A stretch of DNA of 64,000 bases from Litoreibacter ponti (GTDB lineage: Bacteria > Pseudomonadota > Alphaproteobacteria > Rhodobacterales > Rhodobacteraceae): positions 1,488,001-1,552,000 of the forward strand of contig NZ_QBKS01000001.1 in assembly GCF_003054285.1 (NCBI RefSeq), in the 5' to 3' direction. The notes beneath the pieces are model-generated. The model had not been told where the DNA came from. It did no database searches and saw nothing but the letters and a program-made list of their open reading frames with translations. Shown one piece after another: positions 23,608 through 32,336 of the stretch; position 1 is the stretch's first letter, and each line of letters starts with the position of its first letter. The position numbers and the translations under genes were made by a program.

Positions 23608-25218
23608 ATGGATTACGTCAAACTCATCCTTTTGGGGCTGATCGCCCTGCTGGCCGCGCTGGCGGCGCAGTTCGGCCATGACATCGCCTTTCAATTGCAC
23701 GCCGTGCTGATCATGCTGATCTCTGCTGCCATGTTCATCTGGGTCTTGCGCGGCATCGACGAGCCGCCGCGCATCGACTTCGAGGACGGCGCCTATTTCG
23801 ACGGCGTGATCCGCGCGGGCGTCATCGCCACCGCCTTCTGGGGCATCGCGGGCTTTCTGGTGGGCACCTATATCGCCTTCCAGCTGGCCTTCCCGGCGCT
23901 CAACCTCGACTGGGCGCAGCCTTATGCTAATTTCGGCCGCCTGCGGCCACTGCACACCTCGGCCGTAATCTTCGCCTTCGGGGGCAACGCCCTGATCGCG
24001 ACCTCGTTCTACGTGGTGCAGCGCACTTCGGGTGTGCGGCTCTGGGGCGGCAATCTGGGATGGTTCGTCTTCTGGGGCTACCAGCTGTTCATCGTGCTGG
24101 CCGCCACCGGCTACCTGCTGGGCGCCACGCAATCCAAGGAATATGCAGAGCCCGAATGGTATGTCGACATCTGGCTGACCGTGGTCTGGCTCGCCTATCT
24201 TGCCGCCTTCATGGGCACGCTGATCAAGCGCCGCGAGAAGCATATCTACGTGGCCAACTGGTTCTTCCTGAGCTTCATCATCACCGTGGCCATGCTGCAT
24301 GTGGTCAATAACCTGTCGATCCCGGTGAGCTTCCTCGGATCCAAGTCGGTGCAGGTCTTCTCGGGCGTGCAAGACGCCATGACCCAGTGGTGGTACGGCC
24401 ACAATGCCGTGGGCTTCTTCCTGACGGCGGGCTTCCTTGGGATGATGTATTACTTCGTGCCCAAACAGGCCGGGCGTCCGGTCTACAGCTACAAGCTGTC
24501 GATCATCCACTTCTGGGCGCTGATTTTCCTGTATATCTGGGCGGGCCCGCACCATTTGCACTACACAGCGCTGCCGGACTGGGCTTCGACGCTGGGCATG
24601 GTGTTCTCCATCATCCTGTGGATGCCTTCCTGGGGCGGCATGATCAACGGTCTGATGACCCTGCAAGGGGCGTGGGACAAGCTGCGCACGGACCCGATCA
24701 TGCGGATGTTCGTCCTGTCGCTCGGCTTCTACGGCATGTCCACCTTCGAGGGGCCGATGATGTCGATCCGCGCGGTGAACTCACTGAGCCACTACACCGA
24801 CTGGACTATCGGGCATGTGCATTCCGGCGCGCTTGGCTGGAACGGTATGATCACCTTCGCCTGCATCTACTTCCTGACACCCAAGCTGTGGGGCCGGGCG
24901 CAGATGTATTCCATGTCGGCCATCAACTGGCACTTCTGGTTGGCCACGCTGGGCATCGTGCTCTACGCCGCCTCGATGTGGGTCACCGGCATCATGGAGG
25001 GCCTGATGTGGCGCGAGGTCGACGACCAAGGCTTCCTGGTCAACAGCTTCGCCGACACGGTGTCCGCCAAGTTCCCGATGTATGTGGTCCGCGGGCTGGG
25101 GGGCGTGCTGTTCCTCTCTGGTGCGTTGGTCATGTGCTGGAACATGTGGATGACCATCCGCGGGGCCAGCCCGGCCCGGGCCGCACTTCCCGCCCAACAC
25201 GCAACCCCTGCTGAGTGA
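23608..25218 (+). CDS. ccoN: cbb3-type cytochrome c oxidase subunit I, CcoN
   Basis: 536 residues of a haem-copper oxidase catalytic subunit with about 12-14 membrane segments. Family motifs include PLHTSAVIFAFGGNALIATS with the low-spin haem His, MTQWWYGHNAVGFFLTAGF with the Cu-B His of a C-family oxidase, and GPHHLHYTALPDWA with the His-His pair. TIGHVHSGALGWNGMITF carries the high-spin haem ligands. It reduces oxygen with high affinity and pumps protons. First gene of ccoNOQP under an FNR box, with a GAGG ribosome site 8 bases upstream. Confidence 0.96.
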   Translation: MDYVKLILLGLIALLAALAAQFGHDIAFQLHAVLIMLISAAMFIWVLRGIDEPPRIDFEDGAYFDGVIRAGVIATAFWGIAGFLVGTYIAFQLAFPALNLDWAQPYANFGRLRPLHTSAVIFAFGGNALIATSFYVVQRTSGVRLWGGNLGWFVFWGYQLFIVLAATGYLLGATQSKEYAEPEWYVDIWLTVVWLAYLAAFMGTLIKRREKHIYVANWFFLSFIITVAMLHVVNNLSIPVSFLGSKSVQVFSGVQDAMTQWWYGHNAVGFFLTAGFLGMMYYFVPKQAGRPVYSYKLSIIHFWALIFLYIWAGPHHLHYTALPDWASTLGMVFSIILWMPSWGGMINGLMTLQGAWDKLRTDPIMRMFVLSLGFYGMSTFEGPMMSIRAVNSLSHYTDWTIGHVHSGALGWNGMITFACIYFLTPKLWGRAQMYSMSAINWHFWLATLGIVLYAASMWVTGIMEGLMWREVDDQGFLVNSFADTVSAKFPMYVVRGLGGVLFLSGALVMCWNMWMTIRGASPARAALPAQHATPAE

Positions 25219-25228
25219 GGACAAACAC

Positions 25229-25954
25229 ATGGCAATTCTAGACAAACACGCCATCCTCGAGAAGAGCCCGACCCTGCTGTTGGTCTCCTCCCTGCTGGTG
25301 GTCACCGTGGGGGGCATCGTGGAAATCGCGCCGCTCTTCTGGCTGGAGAACACGATCGAGGACGTGGAGGGCGTGCGCCCCTACTCCCCGCTCGAGCTGG
25401 CAGGCCGCGACATCTACATCCGGGAGGGCTGCTATGTCTGCCACTCCCAGATGATCCGCCCCATGCGCGACGAGGTCGAGCGCTACGGCCACTACTCGCT
25501 GGCCGCCGAGTCGAAATATGACCACCCGTTCCAATGGGGCTCCAAACGCACCGGTCCGGATCTGGCCCGGGTGGGCGGGCGCTACTCAGACGCGTGGCAT
25601 GTGGACCACCTGATGGACCCGCAATCGGTCGTGCCCGAAAGCATCATGCCGAAATACGCCTTCCTCGCCGACACCGCGCTGGAGGGCGAGCAGATCGAGG
25701 CGCTGCTGGCGACCCACCGCTTCGTGGGCGTGCCCTACACCGACGAGCAAATCGCCGCCGCGGGCGCGGACCTGAAGGACCAGGCCGACCCGGACAGCGA
25801 TTGGGACGATCTGGTCGAACGCTACCCCGGCGCGGTGGTGTCGAACTTCGACGGCCAGCCCGGCGTGTCCGAGATGGATGCGCTGATCGCCTACCTTCAG
25901 ATCATGGGGACGATGGTCGATTTCGACACGTTCACCCCTGATCCAAGCCGCTAA
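25229..25954 (+). CDS. ccoO: cbb3 oxidase monohaem subunit II, CcoO
   Basis: 241 residues: an N-terminal membrane anchor (LLLVSSLLVVTVGGIVEIAP), then a periplasmic cytochrome c domain with the haem site CYVCHSQM (CxxCH). The downstream SIMPKYAFL supplies the axial Met. It passes electrons from CcoP or cytochrome c to CcoN. It starts 10 bases after ccoN, with AGTGAGG as ribosome site. Confidence 0.95.
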   Translation: MAILDKHAILEKSPTLLLVSSLLVVTVGGIVEIAPLFWLENTIEDVEGVRPYSPLELAGRDIYIREGCYVCHSQMIRPMRDEVERYGHYSLAAESKYDHPFQWGSKRTGPDLARVGGRYSDAWHVDHLMDPQSVVPESIMPKYAFLADTALEGEQIEALLATHRFVGVPYTDEQIAAAGADLKDQADPDSDWDDLVERYPGAVVSNFDGQPGVSEMDALIAYLQIMGTMVDFDTFTPDPSR

Positions 25955-25969
25955 CGGAGGACCCCGACA

Positions 25970-26188
25970 ATGGACACCTACTCAATCCTGCGCGAGTTCG
26001 CCGACAGCTGGATGCTGCTGGCCATGTTCACCTTCTTCGTGGGCGTCGCCATCTGGGCCTTTCTGCCCAGCCAGCGCGGCGCGCGCGAAGACGCAAGCAT
26101 GATCCCCTTCCGCAATGACACCCCTGCTCAGGCGCCGTGTTCCAAGGACTGCGACACCTGCGCCTGCAAGAAGATCGAGGGCCTTTGA
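25970..26188 (+). CDS. ccoQ: cbb3 oxidase small subunit CcoQ
   Basis: 72 residues with one membrane helix (WMLLAMFTFFVGVAIWAFLP) and a short cytoplasmic tail. CcoQ/FixQ stabilises the assembled oxidase. The tail here ends in a Cys-rich CSKDCDTCACKK, which is not needed for the usual function and might bind metal. Strictly within the ccoNOQP operon, one base before ccoP. Confidence 0.9.
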   Translation: MDTYSILREFADSWMLLAMFTFFVGVAIWAFLPSQRGAREDASMIPFRNDTPAQAPCSKDCDTCACKKIEGL

Positions 26189-26189
26189 G

Positions 26190-27068
26190 ATGACTGAGCG
26201 CAAAGTAGATGACGCCACCGGCGTCGAGACCACCGGCCACACATGGGACGGTATCGAAGAGCTCAACAACCCCCTGCCCCGGTGGTGGCTGTGGACCTTC
26301 TATATCACCATCGTCTGGGGCGTGCTCTACACCATCGCCTTCCCCGCCTGGCCGCTGATCTCTCAGGCCACGGGGGGCGTGCTTGGCTACTCCACCCGCG
26401 GCGAAGTGGCCGAGCGGATCGAAGCCCACGAGGCCGCGAATGCCGGCTTGGTTCAGGAGTTGAACGCGGTCGAACTGGCCTCACTCGCGCCCGGTGACGA
26501 TCTGCACCGCTACGCCGTCGGGCGCGGCGCATCGGTGTTCCGCGCGCAATGCAGCCAGTGCCACGGCCAGGGCGCGGCGGGCTTCGAGGGCTACCCGAAC
26601 CTGCTCGATGACGACTGGCTCTGGGGCGGCGATCTGGCCAACATCCAAGCCACGATTCAGCACGGTATCCGCAATGAGACCGACCCGGACGCGCGCTTCT
26701 CGCAGATGCCCGCATATGGCGAGATCTTCGAGCCCGAAGAGATCGACGCGGTGGTGGAATATGTGCTGGCCTTCTCGCGCGAGCCCGAAAACCCGGACCT
26801 TCTGCCATTGGGCGAAGAGCTGTACCTCGACAATTGCGCTGCCTGCCATGGCGACGCCGGGATGGGCGACCGCGAGCAAGGGGCGCCGAATCTGACCGAC
26901 GCGATCTGGCTCTATGGCAGCGACCGCGAGGATGTCGAATATTCGGTGATCAATGCGCGTTACGGGGTGATGCCAGCTTGGGGCCAACGCCTGAGCGAGG
27001 CCGATGTGCGCGCCGTCTCGGTCTACGTACACAGCTTGGGCGGTGGCGAGGTCGCACCCTCCGAATAG
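26190..27068 (+). CDS. ccoP: cbb3 oxidase dihaem subunit CcoP
   Basis: 292 residues from ATG 26190, chosen because it follows ccoQ by one base and gives the family N-terminus (WDGIEELNNPLPRWWLWTFY). A membrane anchor is followed by two cytochrome c domains with haem sites CSQCHG and CAACHG. CcoP accepts electrons from soluble cytochromes for CcoO. Last gene of the operon, with a strong terminator 52 bases past its stop. Confidence 0.95.
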   Translation: MTERKVDDATGVETTGHTWDGIEELNNPLPRWWLWTFYITIVWGVLYTIAFPAWPLISQATGGVLGYSTRGEVAERIEAHEAANAGLVQELNAVELASLAPGDDLHRYAVGRGASVFRAQCSQCHGQGAAGFEGYPNLLDDDWLWGGDLANIQATIQHGIRNETDPDARFSQMPAYGEIFEPEEIDAVVEYVLAFSREPENPDLLPLGEELYLDNCAACHGDAGMGDREQGAPNLTDAIWLYGSDREDVEYSVINARYGVMPAWGQRLSEADVRAVSVYVHSLGGGEVAPSE

Positions 27069-27119
27069 GCCCGCGCATCAAAAGTTAGCTCCTTGGGCCG
27101 GTTGAGGCCCTTCGGGCGG

Positions 27120-27172
27120 CACCCTCCCGACACTCTGTTCGCAAAACAAGTCGGGGGGGTGTTTTTGTTTTT
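27120..27172 (+). terminator. Rho-independent terminator of ccoNOQP
   Basis: CACCCTCCCGAC (27120-27131) pairs with GTCGGGGGGGTG (27150-27161) via one mismatch. Inner TGTT/AACA pairing closes the loop, and TTTTTGTTTTT follows on the plus strand. Confidence 0.85.
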
Positions 27173-27177
27173 GGCAG

Positions 27178-27273
27178 GCAAGGCCGCGCGCGCGGCCTTG
27201 CGAGACGCGCATTCAAATGCGCGTTGAAAACGCCTTTGCAAGGCGTTTCAAGAAAGCCGCGTCGACGCGGCTT
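27178..27273. repeat. Palindrome array B: four palindromes, inverted relative to array A
   Basis: Palindromes at 27178-27201 (core AAGGCCGCGCGCGCGGCCTT), 27205-27224 (ACGCGCATTCAAATGCGCGT, one central mismatch), 27228-27248 (AAACGCC and GGCGTTT around a TTTGCAA centre) and 27254-27273 (AAGCCGCGTCGACGCGGCTT). Centres are 23.5-25.5 bases apart. Read on the minus strand the order of cores is CGCGTCGACGCG, GCC-TTGCAA-GGC, CATTTGAATG, AAGGCC-N8-GGCCTT, the same order as array A read forward. Confidence 0.9.
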
Positions 27274-27306
27274 CCCCTGTGCCAGCCGCAATGCCATGCT
27301 TACGCG

Positions 27307-27702
27307 ATGACCCAAGACCTTAAGACACAAGGCGGATGCACATGCGGCGCGGTGCGGTTCACGGCCACCGGCGCGCCCGACAGGGTCGGGCTATGCCACT
27401 GTCTGGATTGCCGCAAGCATCACGGCGCGGTGTTCTATGCAGCGGCCATCTTTCCCAAAGAAGCCGTGAAGATCACCGGCGACACGTGCACCCATGCCGG
27501 GCGTCACATCTGCGCGGTCTGCGGGGCGTCGGTCTTCGCGCGCAGCGGGGATGAGGTCGAGCTGCACCTGGGCGCGTTTGATGAGGCGAATGTCTTTGCA
27601 CCGACCTACGAGACATGGGTCACGCGGCGCGAAGCCTGGCTCGCCCCCATCCCGGGCTGTGCGCAATACCCGCAAGATCGCGAGCACGATCCCGCTTCTT
27701 GA
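27307..27702 (+). CDS. GFA-family (CENP-V/GFA domain) zinc protein
   Basis: 131 residues with the zinc ligands of the GFA fold: GGCTCGAVRF, LCHCLDCRKHHG and ICAVCGASVFAR. The family is named for a glutathione-dependent formaldehyde-activating enzyme, but most members have unknown substrates. Its stop codon lies inside the FNR box that drives ccoG, and array B is just upstream. There is no clear ribosome site. It is not a normal cbb3 gene and its presence between ccoP and ccoG looks like an insertion into the cco cluster. Confidence 0.85.
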   Translation: MTQDLKTQGGCTCGAVRFTATGAPDRVGLCHCLDCRKHHGAVFYAAAIFPKEAVKITGDTCTHAGRHICAVCGASVFARSGDEVELHLGAFDEANVFAPTYETWVTRREAWLAPIPGCAQYPQDREHDPAS

Positions 27703-27712
27703 TCCATGTCAA
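27699..27712 (+). promoter_or_regulatory. FNR/FnrL box upstream of ccoG
   Basis: TTGATCCATGTCAA matches TTGAT-N4-ATCAA with one mismatch. It overlaps the stop codon of the GFA gene. A class II start would fall near 27747, 31 bases before ccoG. Confidence 0.75.
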
Positions 27713-27777
27713 AGCGCGATGGGGCACCCCCGTGGCATCTAAGGCCTGCGAACAGAGAAAGAGGCTGAGCCAAAGCC

Positions 27778-29334
27778 ATGGCAGATCAGGGTACACCCCC
27801 GTCCCTTTACGCTCCGCAAGAGCCGATTTTTCCCCGTAAAGTCAGGGGCTTCTTTCGTACGTTCAAGTGGTGGATCATGGCGGTCACCCTGGGCATATAT
27901 TACCTGACACCGTGGATTCGCTGGGATCGCGGCCCGAACCTGCCCGATCAGGCGGTCCTGGTGGATATGGCGTCGCGGCGCTTCTATTTCTTCTGGATCG
28001 AGATCTGGCCCCACGAATTCTACTTCGTCGCGGGACTGTTGATCATGGCCGGTCTGGGGCTGTTTCTGTTCACCTCGGCCCTTGGCCGGGTCTGGTGCGG
28101 CTACACCTGCCCGCAGACCGTCTGGACTGACCTGTTCATCCTCGTCGAGCGCTGGATCGAGGGCGACCGCAATGCCCGCGTCCGGCTCTACCACGCTGCC
28201 TGGGATTTCAAGAAATGGCGGCTGCGCCTGACCAAGTGGCTGGTCTGGCTGCTGATCGCCATCGGCACCGGCGGCGCATGGGTATTCTACTTCGCCGATG
28301 CGCCCACGCTGTTGCGCGATCTGGTCACCCTGAATGCCCACCCGGTGGCCTACATCACCATCGCGATCCTGACCGCGACCACCTTCATCTTCGGCGGCTT
28401 CATGCGCGAGCAGGTTTGCATCTACATGTGCCCCTGGCCGCGCATCCAGGCGGCGATGATGGATCCCGATACGATCACCGTGGCCTATCGCGAATGGCGT
28501 GGCGAGCCCCGCGGCAAGGGCAATGTCCGCAAGCGCGACCGCGCGGCCGCCGAGAAGGCCGAGCGCGAAGCGCAGGCTGCAGGCCCCGGCGCCGCGCGCT
28601 ACAAGGCGACGCCCTATCCCAAGGCAGAGCTGCAGGTCGGTGGCACCCCCGCCACCACCGCATCCCTGCAAGAGCATGGGGACTGCATCGACTGCATGGC
28701 CTGCGTGAACGTCTGCCCCATGGGCATCGACATCCGCGACGGGCAGCAGATGGAATGTATCACCTGCGCGCTGTGCATCGACGCCTGCGACGACGTGATG
28801 GACAAGATCGGCAAGCCGCGCGGCCTGATCGATTACATCGCGCTCTCCGACGAGCCCGCAGAGCGGGCGGGCGGTGCCCCCACCCCGATCTGGAAACATA
28901 TTCTGCGGCCGCGCACGATCCTCTATACCGCGATCTGGTCGTTGATCGGCGCGGGGCTGGTATACGCGCTGTTCATCCGCTCCGATATCGAGCTGACGGT
29001 CAGCGCCGTGCGCAATCCGACCTTCGTGGTGCAAAGCGACGGCTCGATCCGCAACATCTACGACGTGCGCCTGCGCAACAAACTGGGCGAGGACCGCGAC
29101 TTCCGGCTGAGCCTGACCTCGGACGCGCAGCTGCGCATCGCGCTCGAAGGTACCGAGCGGCTGGTGATTTCCGTGCCCGCTGACAGCACCCAGCTGCAGC
29201 GCGTCTACGTCACCGCGCGTCCACAAGACCCTGCCGCCACCACCGACGTCACCGCGCTGCGCCTCTGGGTCGAGGACGTCAACAGCGGCGACCGCGCCTC
29301 GCGCGCCACAAGTTTCAACGGGAGAGAACAATGA
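27778..29334 (+). CDS. ccoG: cbb3 oxidase assembly ferredoxin CcoG (FixG/RdxA)
   Basis: 518 residues: N-terminal membrane helices (WWIMAVTLGIYYLTPWIRW and following), CGYTCPQTVWTD, then a two-cluster ferredoxin domain with CIDCMACVNVCPMGID and CITCALCIDACD. A membrane segment near 390 and a C-terminal Ig-like FixG domain complete it. CcoG reduces Cu(II) during copper delivery to the cbb3 oxidase. The final TGA overlaps the ccoH ATG. Confidence 0.95.
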   Translation: MADQGTPPSLYAPQEPIFPRKVRGFFRTFKWWIMAVTLGIYYLTPWIRWDRGPNLPDQAVLVDMASRRFYFFWIEIWPHEFYFVAGLLIMAGLGLFLFTSALGRVWCGYTCPQTVWTDLFILVERWIEGDRNARVRLYHAAWDFKKWRLRLTKWLVWLLIAIGTGGAWVFYFADAPTLLRDLVTLNAHPVAYITIAILTATTFIFGGFMREQVCIYMCPWPRIQAAMMDPDTITVAYREWRGEPRGKGNVRKRDRAAAEKAEREAQAAGPGAARYKATPYPKAELQVGGTPATTASLQEHGDCIDCMACVNVCPMGIDIRDGQQMECITCALCIDACDDVMDKIGKPRGLIDYIALSDEPAERAGGAPTPIWKHILRPRTILYTAIWSLIGAGLVYALFIRSDIELTVSAVRNPTFVVQSDGSIRNIYDVRLRNKLGEDRDFRLSLTSDAQLRIALEGTERLVISVPADSTQLQRVYVTARPQDPAATTDVTALRLWVEDVNSGDRASRATSFNGREQ

Positions 29335-29792
29335 GCACGGACGCAACCCCATTCGAGATCCGCGGCTGGCATGTGTTTGCGGGCTTTGCAGGCGCCTTCG
29401 GGATCATCATTGCGGTCAACCTGACCCTGGCCTTCAACGCGGTGGCGACCTTCCCGGGGCTGGAGGTGAAGAACTCCTACGTCGCCAGCCAGAGCTTCGA
29501 TGCCGACCGCGCCGCGCAAGAGGCGCTTGGGTGGCAGGTCTCGGCGACGCTTGATCGGGGCCAGCTGGTCCTGCGCATCGCCGAGCATGGCACCCCCATC
29601 GCGCCCGAAATCGTGCAGGCCACCTTCGGCCGCGCCACTCATGTTGGACAGGATCAGACGCCCGAATTCATCTTTGACGGCACCGCCTTGCGCGCGCCCG
29701 TCGATGCGGGGCCGGGCAACTGGAACCTGCGTCTGAAGGCGCGTGCGGCGGATGGCACGCTGTTTCAGCAACGCATCGTGGTGCTGAAATGA
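29331..29792 (+). CDS. ccoH: cbb3 oxidase assembly protein CcoH (FixH)
   Basis: 153 residues with one N-terminal membrane helix (GWHVFAGFAGAFGIIIAVNL) and a periplasmic beta-rich domain (VKNSYVASQSFDADRAAQ, typical of FixH). It is needed for stable assembly of the cbb3 complex. It overlaps ccoG and ccoI by 4 bases each, indicating translational coupling. Confidence 0.92.
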   Translation: MSTDATPFEIRGWHVFAGFAGAFGIIIAVNLTLAFNAVATFPGLEVKNSYVASQSFDADRAAQEALGWQVSATLDRGQLVLRIAEHGTPIAPEIVQATFGRATHVGQDQTPEFIFDGTALRAPVDAGPGNWNLRLKARAADGTLFQQRIVVLK

Positions 29793-31909
29793 TTTCCGCC
29801 TGCCCCGCCTGCGCTGCCGCGCCGATGGCCGAAGAGGTCGTCGAGCGTAGCACGCCCGCCTTGCAATTCTCCCTGCCCGGCATCCACTGCGCCGCCTGCA
29901 TCGGCAAGATCGAACGCGGGCTTGCAGGGGTGCCGGGACTAAAATCCGTGCGCGTGAACCTTTCGCTCAAGCGCCTCTCAGTCGAGGGGCAGATCGCCCC
30001 GGACCGTATCCTGGACGCGGTGGAGGCACTGGGCTTCGAGGCCTACCCGCTCGACACAGAGGCGCTTGCCCGGGCCGAGGACAGCGCAGGCCGCATACTG
30101 CTCACCCGCATGGCGGTCGCTGGCTTTGCGATGATGAACGTGATGCTGTTGTCCGTGGCCGTGTGGTCTGGCGCGACGGACGCCACGCGCGATCTGTTTC
30201 ACCTAATCTCCGCCGCGATCGCTTTGCCGGTCGTGGCCTATTCCGGCCAGCCCTTCTTCCAGAACGCATGGTCCGCGCTGCGGTTTCGCCGCCTCAACAT
30301 GGATGTGCCGATCTCGCTTGCGATCTTGCTGGCGGCGGGCATGTCGCTCTACGAGACGCTCAATTCCGGCCACCACGCCTATTTCGACGCCGCCCTGTCG
30401 CTCACCTTCTTCCTGCTGATCGGGCGCTACATGGACCACCGGACCCGCTCTGCCGCTCGCTCTGCGGCCAAGGAGCTGACCGCGCTGGAGGTCCACACCG
30501 CAGACCGGATGACCGGTGCGGGGGTACAAACGGTGCCGGTGGCCTCCATCGCGGTGGATGATGTTGTTCTCATCGCATCTGGCGCGCGCGTGCCTGTCGA
30601 TGGCGTGCTCACGAGCGAAAGCGCCTTTCTGGACCGCTCCTTCCTGACCGGCGAGAGCGCAGCGGTCACCGCGCGCCGCGGCGACGAACTGCAGGCGGGC
30701 GAAATCAACCTCGCCGCGCCGATCGAGCTGCGCGCCACCGCCGTGGGCGAGGACACGACGCTGCGCCGGATGGCCGAGTTGGTGGAAACTGCGGAGGCAG
30801 GGCGCAACAGCTATACAGCGCTGGCCGACCGGGCCGCCGCTGTCTACGCGCCCGCCGTGCACCTGCTGGCGCTCGTGGCGTTTCTGGGCTGGGTCGCCGC
30901 GACCGGCGACATCCGCCATTCGCTCAACATCGCCATCGCCGTGCTGATCATCACCTGCCCCTGCGCACTTGGCCTCGCGGTCCCGGCCGTGACCACGGCC
31001 GCCATCTCGCGCCTGTTCGGTGCTGGCTTCCTTGTCAAGCACGCCACGGCGCTGGAACGGCTGGCCGAGGTAGACCACGTCGTCTTCGACAAGACCGGCA
31101 CTCTGACGCTGCCTGCGATCTCGTTGCCCGACACGTTCACCGCGGCCGATGCGTCCGTGGCCCGCGGGCTCGCGCAGCATTCCCACCATCCGCTGTCGCG
31201 CGCGCTGGCCGCGCGTCTGTCCGAGACACAGGCCGCGCAACTGGATGATGTTCAGGAGCACGCGGGACAAGGGATAGAAGCGACCTGGCGCGGCACCCCA
31301 GTCGCACTGGGTCGCGGCGCGTGGCTTGGTGCCACCTTCGACGGGCTTGGGCTAAAAATCGGATCAAAAATCACGCGCATAGAGGCGCCCGAGGCCCTGC
31401 GCCCCGGCACGCGGGAGGCCATTGGGGGGATGGGTCTGCCCGCAGAAGTGCTGACCGGGGACGCGATGGGGCCGGCGCAGGCGGTGGCGGAGGAGCTGGG
31501 ACTTCCCGTCACCGCTGACGCGCGGCCGCACGACAAGCTTGCGCGCCTGCAAGAGCTGGAGGCCGATGGGCATCGGGTTTTGATGATCGGCGACGGGCTG
31601 AACGACACCCCCGCCCTCGCCTCGGCCCACGCATCCATCGCCCCGGCGCGCGCGCTAGAGGCCTCCAGGTCAGCGGCGGATGTCGTCGTGCTGAAGGACA
31701 GCTTTGCCGAGCTGCCGCTGGTGCTGGCGGTCGCACGGGCGACGCAGACGCTGTCCAAACAGAATTTCGCGATTGCGGCGGTCTATAATTTTATCGCTGT
31801 TCCAGTGGCGCTGGCGGGCTTCGCAACGCCGCTCGCTGCGGCATTGGCGATGTCGATTTCGTCGATTACGGTTCTGCTCAATTCCCAACGCATGAGGTCG
31901 GTCAAATGA
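29789..31909 (+). CDS. ccoI: Copper-translocating P1B-type ATPase CcoI
   Basis: 706 residues. An extra N-terminal CPAC pair precedes a heavy-metal-associated domain with GIHCAACIG (CxxC). The transport core has CPCALGLAVPA, the phosphorylation site DKTGTLTLP and the hinge GDGLNDTPAL. CcoI/FixI exports copper for the cbb3 Cu-B centre rather than for detoxification. Overlaps ccoH and ccoS. Confidence 0.94.
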   Translation: MISACPACAAAPMAEEVVERSTPALQFSLPGIHCAACIGKIERGLAGVPGLKSVRVNLSLKRLSVEGQIAPDRILDAVEALGFEAYPLDTEALARAEDSAGRILLTRMAVAGFAMMNVMLLSVAVWSGATDATRDLFHLISAAIALPVVAYSGQPFFQNAWSALRFRRLNMDVPISLAILLAAGMSLYETLNSGHHAYFDAALSLTFFLLIGRYMDHRTRSAARSAAKELTALEVHTADRMTGAGVQTVPVASIAVDDVVLIASGARVPVDGVLTSESAFLDRSFLTGESAAVTARRGDELQAGEINLAAPIELRATAVGEDTTLRRMAELVETAEAGRNSYTALADRAAAVYAPAVHLLALVAFLGWVAATGDIRHSLNIAIAVLIITCPCALGLAVPAVTTAAISRLFGAGFLVKHATALERLAEVDHVVFDKTGTLTLPAISLPDTFTAADASVARGLAQHSHHPLSRALAARLSETQAAQLDDVQEHAGQGIEATWRGTPVALGRGAWLGATFDGLGLKIGSKITRIEAPEALRPGTREAIGGMGLPAEVLTGDAMGPAQAVAEELGLPVTADARPHDKLARLQELEADGHRVLMIGDGLNDTPALASAHASIAPARALEASRSAADVVVLKDSFAELPLVLAVARATQTLSKQNFAIAAVYNFIAVPVALAGFATPLAAALAMSISSITVLLNSQRMRSVK

Positions 31910-32046
31910 ACGTACTTGTAGTGCTTATCCCGGTGTCCCTGATCCTTGGCGGCGTGGGTCTCGCGGCCTTTCTGTGGACCGTGCGGTCTGATCAGTATGA
32001 CGATGATCAGGGCAACGCGGCACGAATTCTTCTGGACGACGATTAG
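31906..32046 (+). CDS. ccoS: cbb3 oxidase maturation protein CcoS
   Basis: 46 residues, starting MNVLVVLIPVSLILGGVGLA, one membrane helix, then the conserved RSDQYDD of CcoS. It is required for cofactor insertion into cbb3 oxidase. The ATG overlaps the ccoI stop (ATGA). Its TAG (32044-32046) overlaps the stop of the convergent DUF3572 gene by 3 bases. Confidence 0.92.
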   Translation: MNVLVVLIPVSLILGGVGLAAFLWTVRSDQYDDDQGNAARILLDDD

Positions 32047-32321
32047 GTCCAGTTCGGCAGGTCGCCCCCCGGAAGCTGCTGGCGCGCCATCATCGGCTGG
32101 CGGTAGTCCAGTTGGTTGGCGTCGCAAAAGCCCGTGACCCAGGCATCATCCATCAGCAGAAAATCCATGACGGAGCCCAGAAAGGCGGGCTCGGTTGCCT
32201 GCGCACGCACCTCGTCAAGCGACGAGCCCGTCGTTCCCAGAAACACCCCCATCAGATCATCTTGCTGCGCGATCCAGCCCAAAGCTTGCAGGGCCATCGC
32301 CTCGGCGGCGTTCGGGGTCAT
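32043..32321 (-). CDS. DUF3572-domain protein
   Basis: 92 residues from ATG 32321 (AAGAAAG ribosome site), starting MTPNAAEAMALQALGWIAQQ, with the DDLMGVFLGTTGSSLDEVR and FLLMDDAWVTGFCD segments of DUF3572, an alphaproteobacterial family of unknown function. It is soluble and all-helical by appearance. The longer open frame to 32492 has no family-like sequence. It is divergent from the GGEEF gene, a common pairing in Rhodobacteraceae, as I recall. Confidence 0.82.
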   Translation of the reverse strand: MTPNAAEAMALQALGWIAQQDDLMGVFLGTTGSSLDEVRAQATEPAFLGSVMDFLLMDDAWVTGFCDANQLDYRQPMMARQQLPGGDLPNWT

Positions 32322-32336
32322 ATGCGTTCTTTCTTG

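Noticed and set aside
27739..29352. A 537-codon minus-strand open frame opposite ccoG
   Set aside because: It is a shadow of high-GC coding sequence; ccoG on the plus strand has clear motifs and tight operon overlaps.
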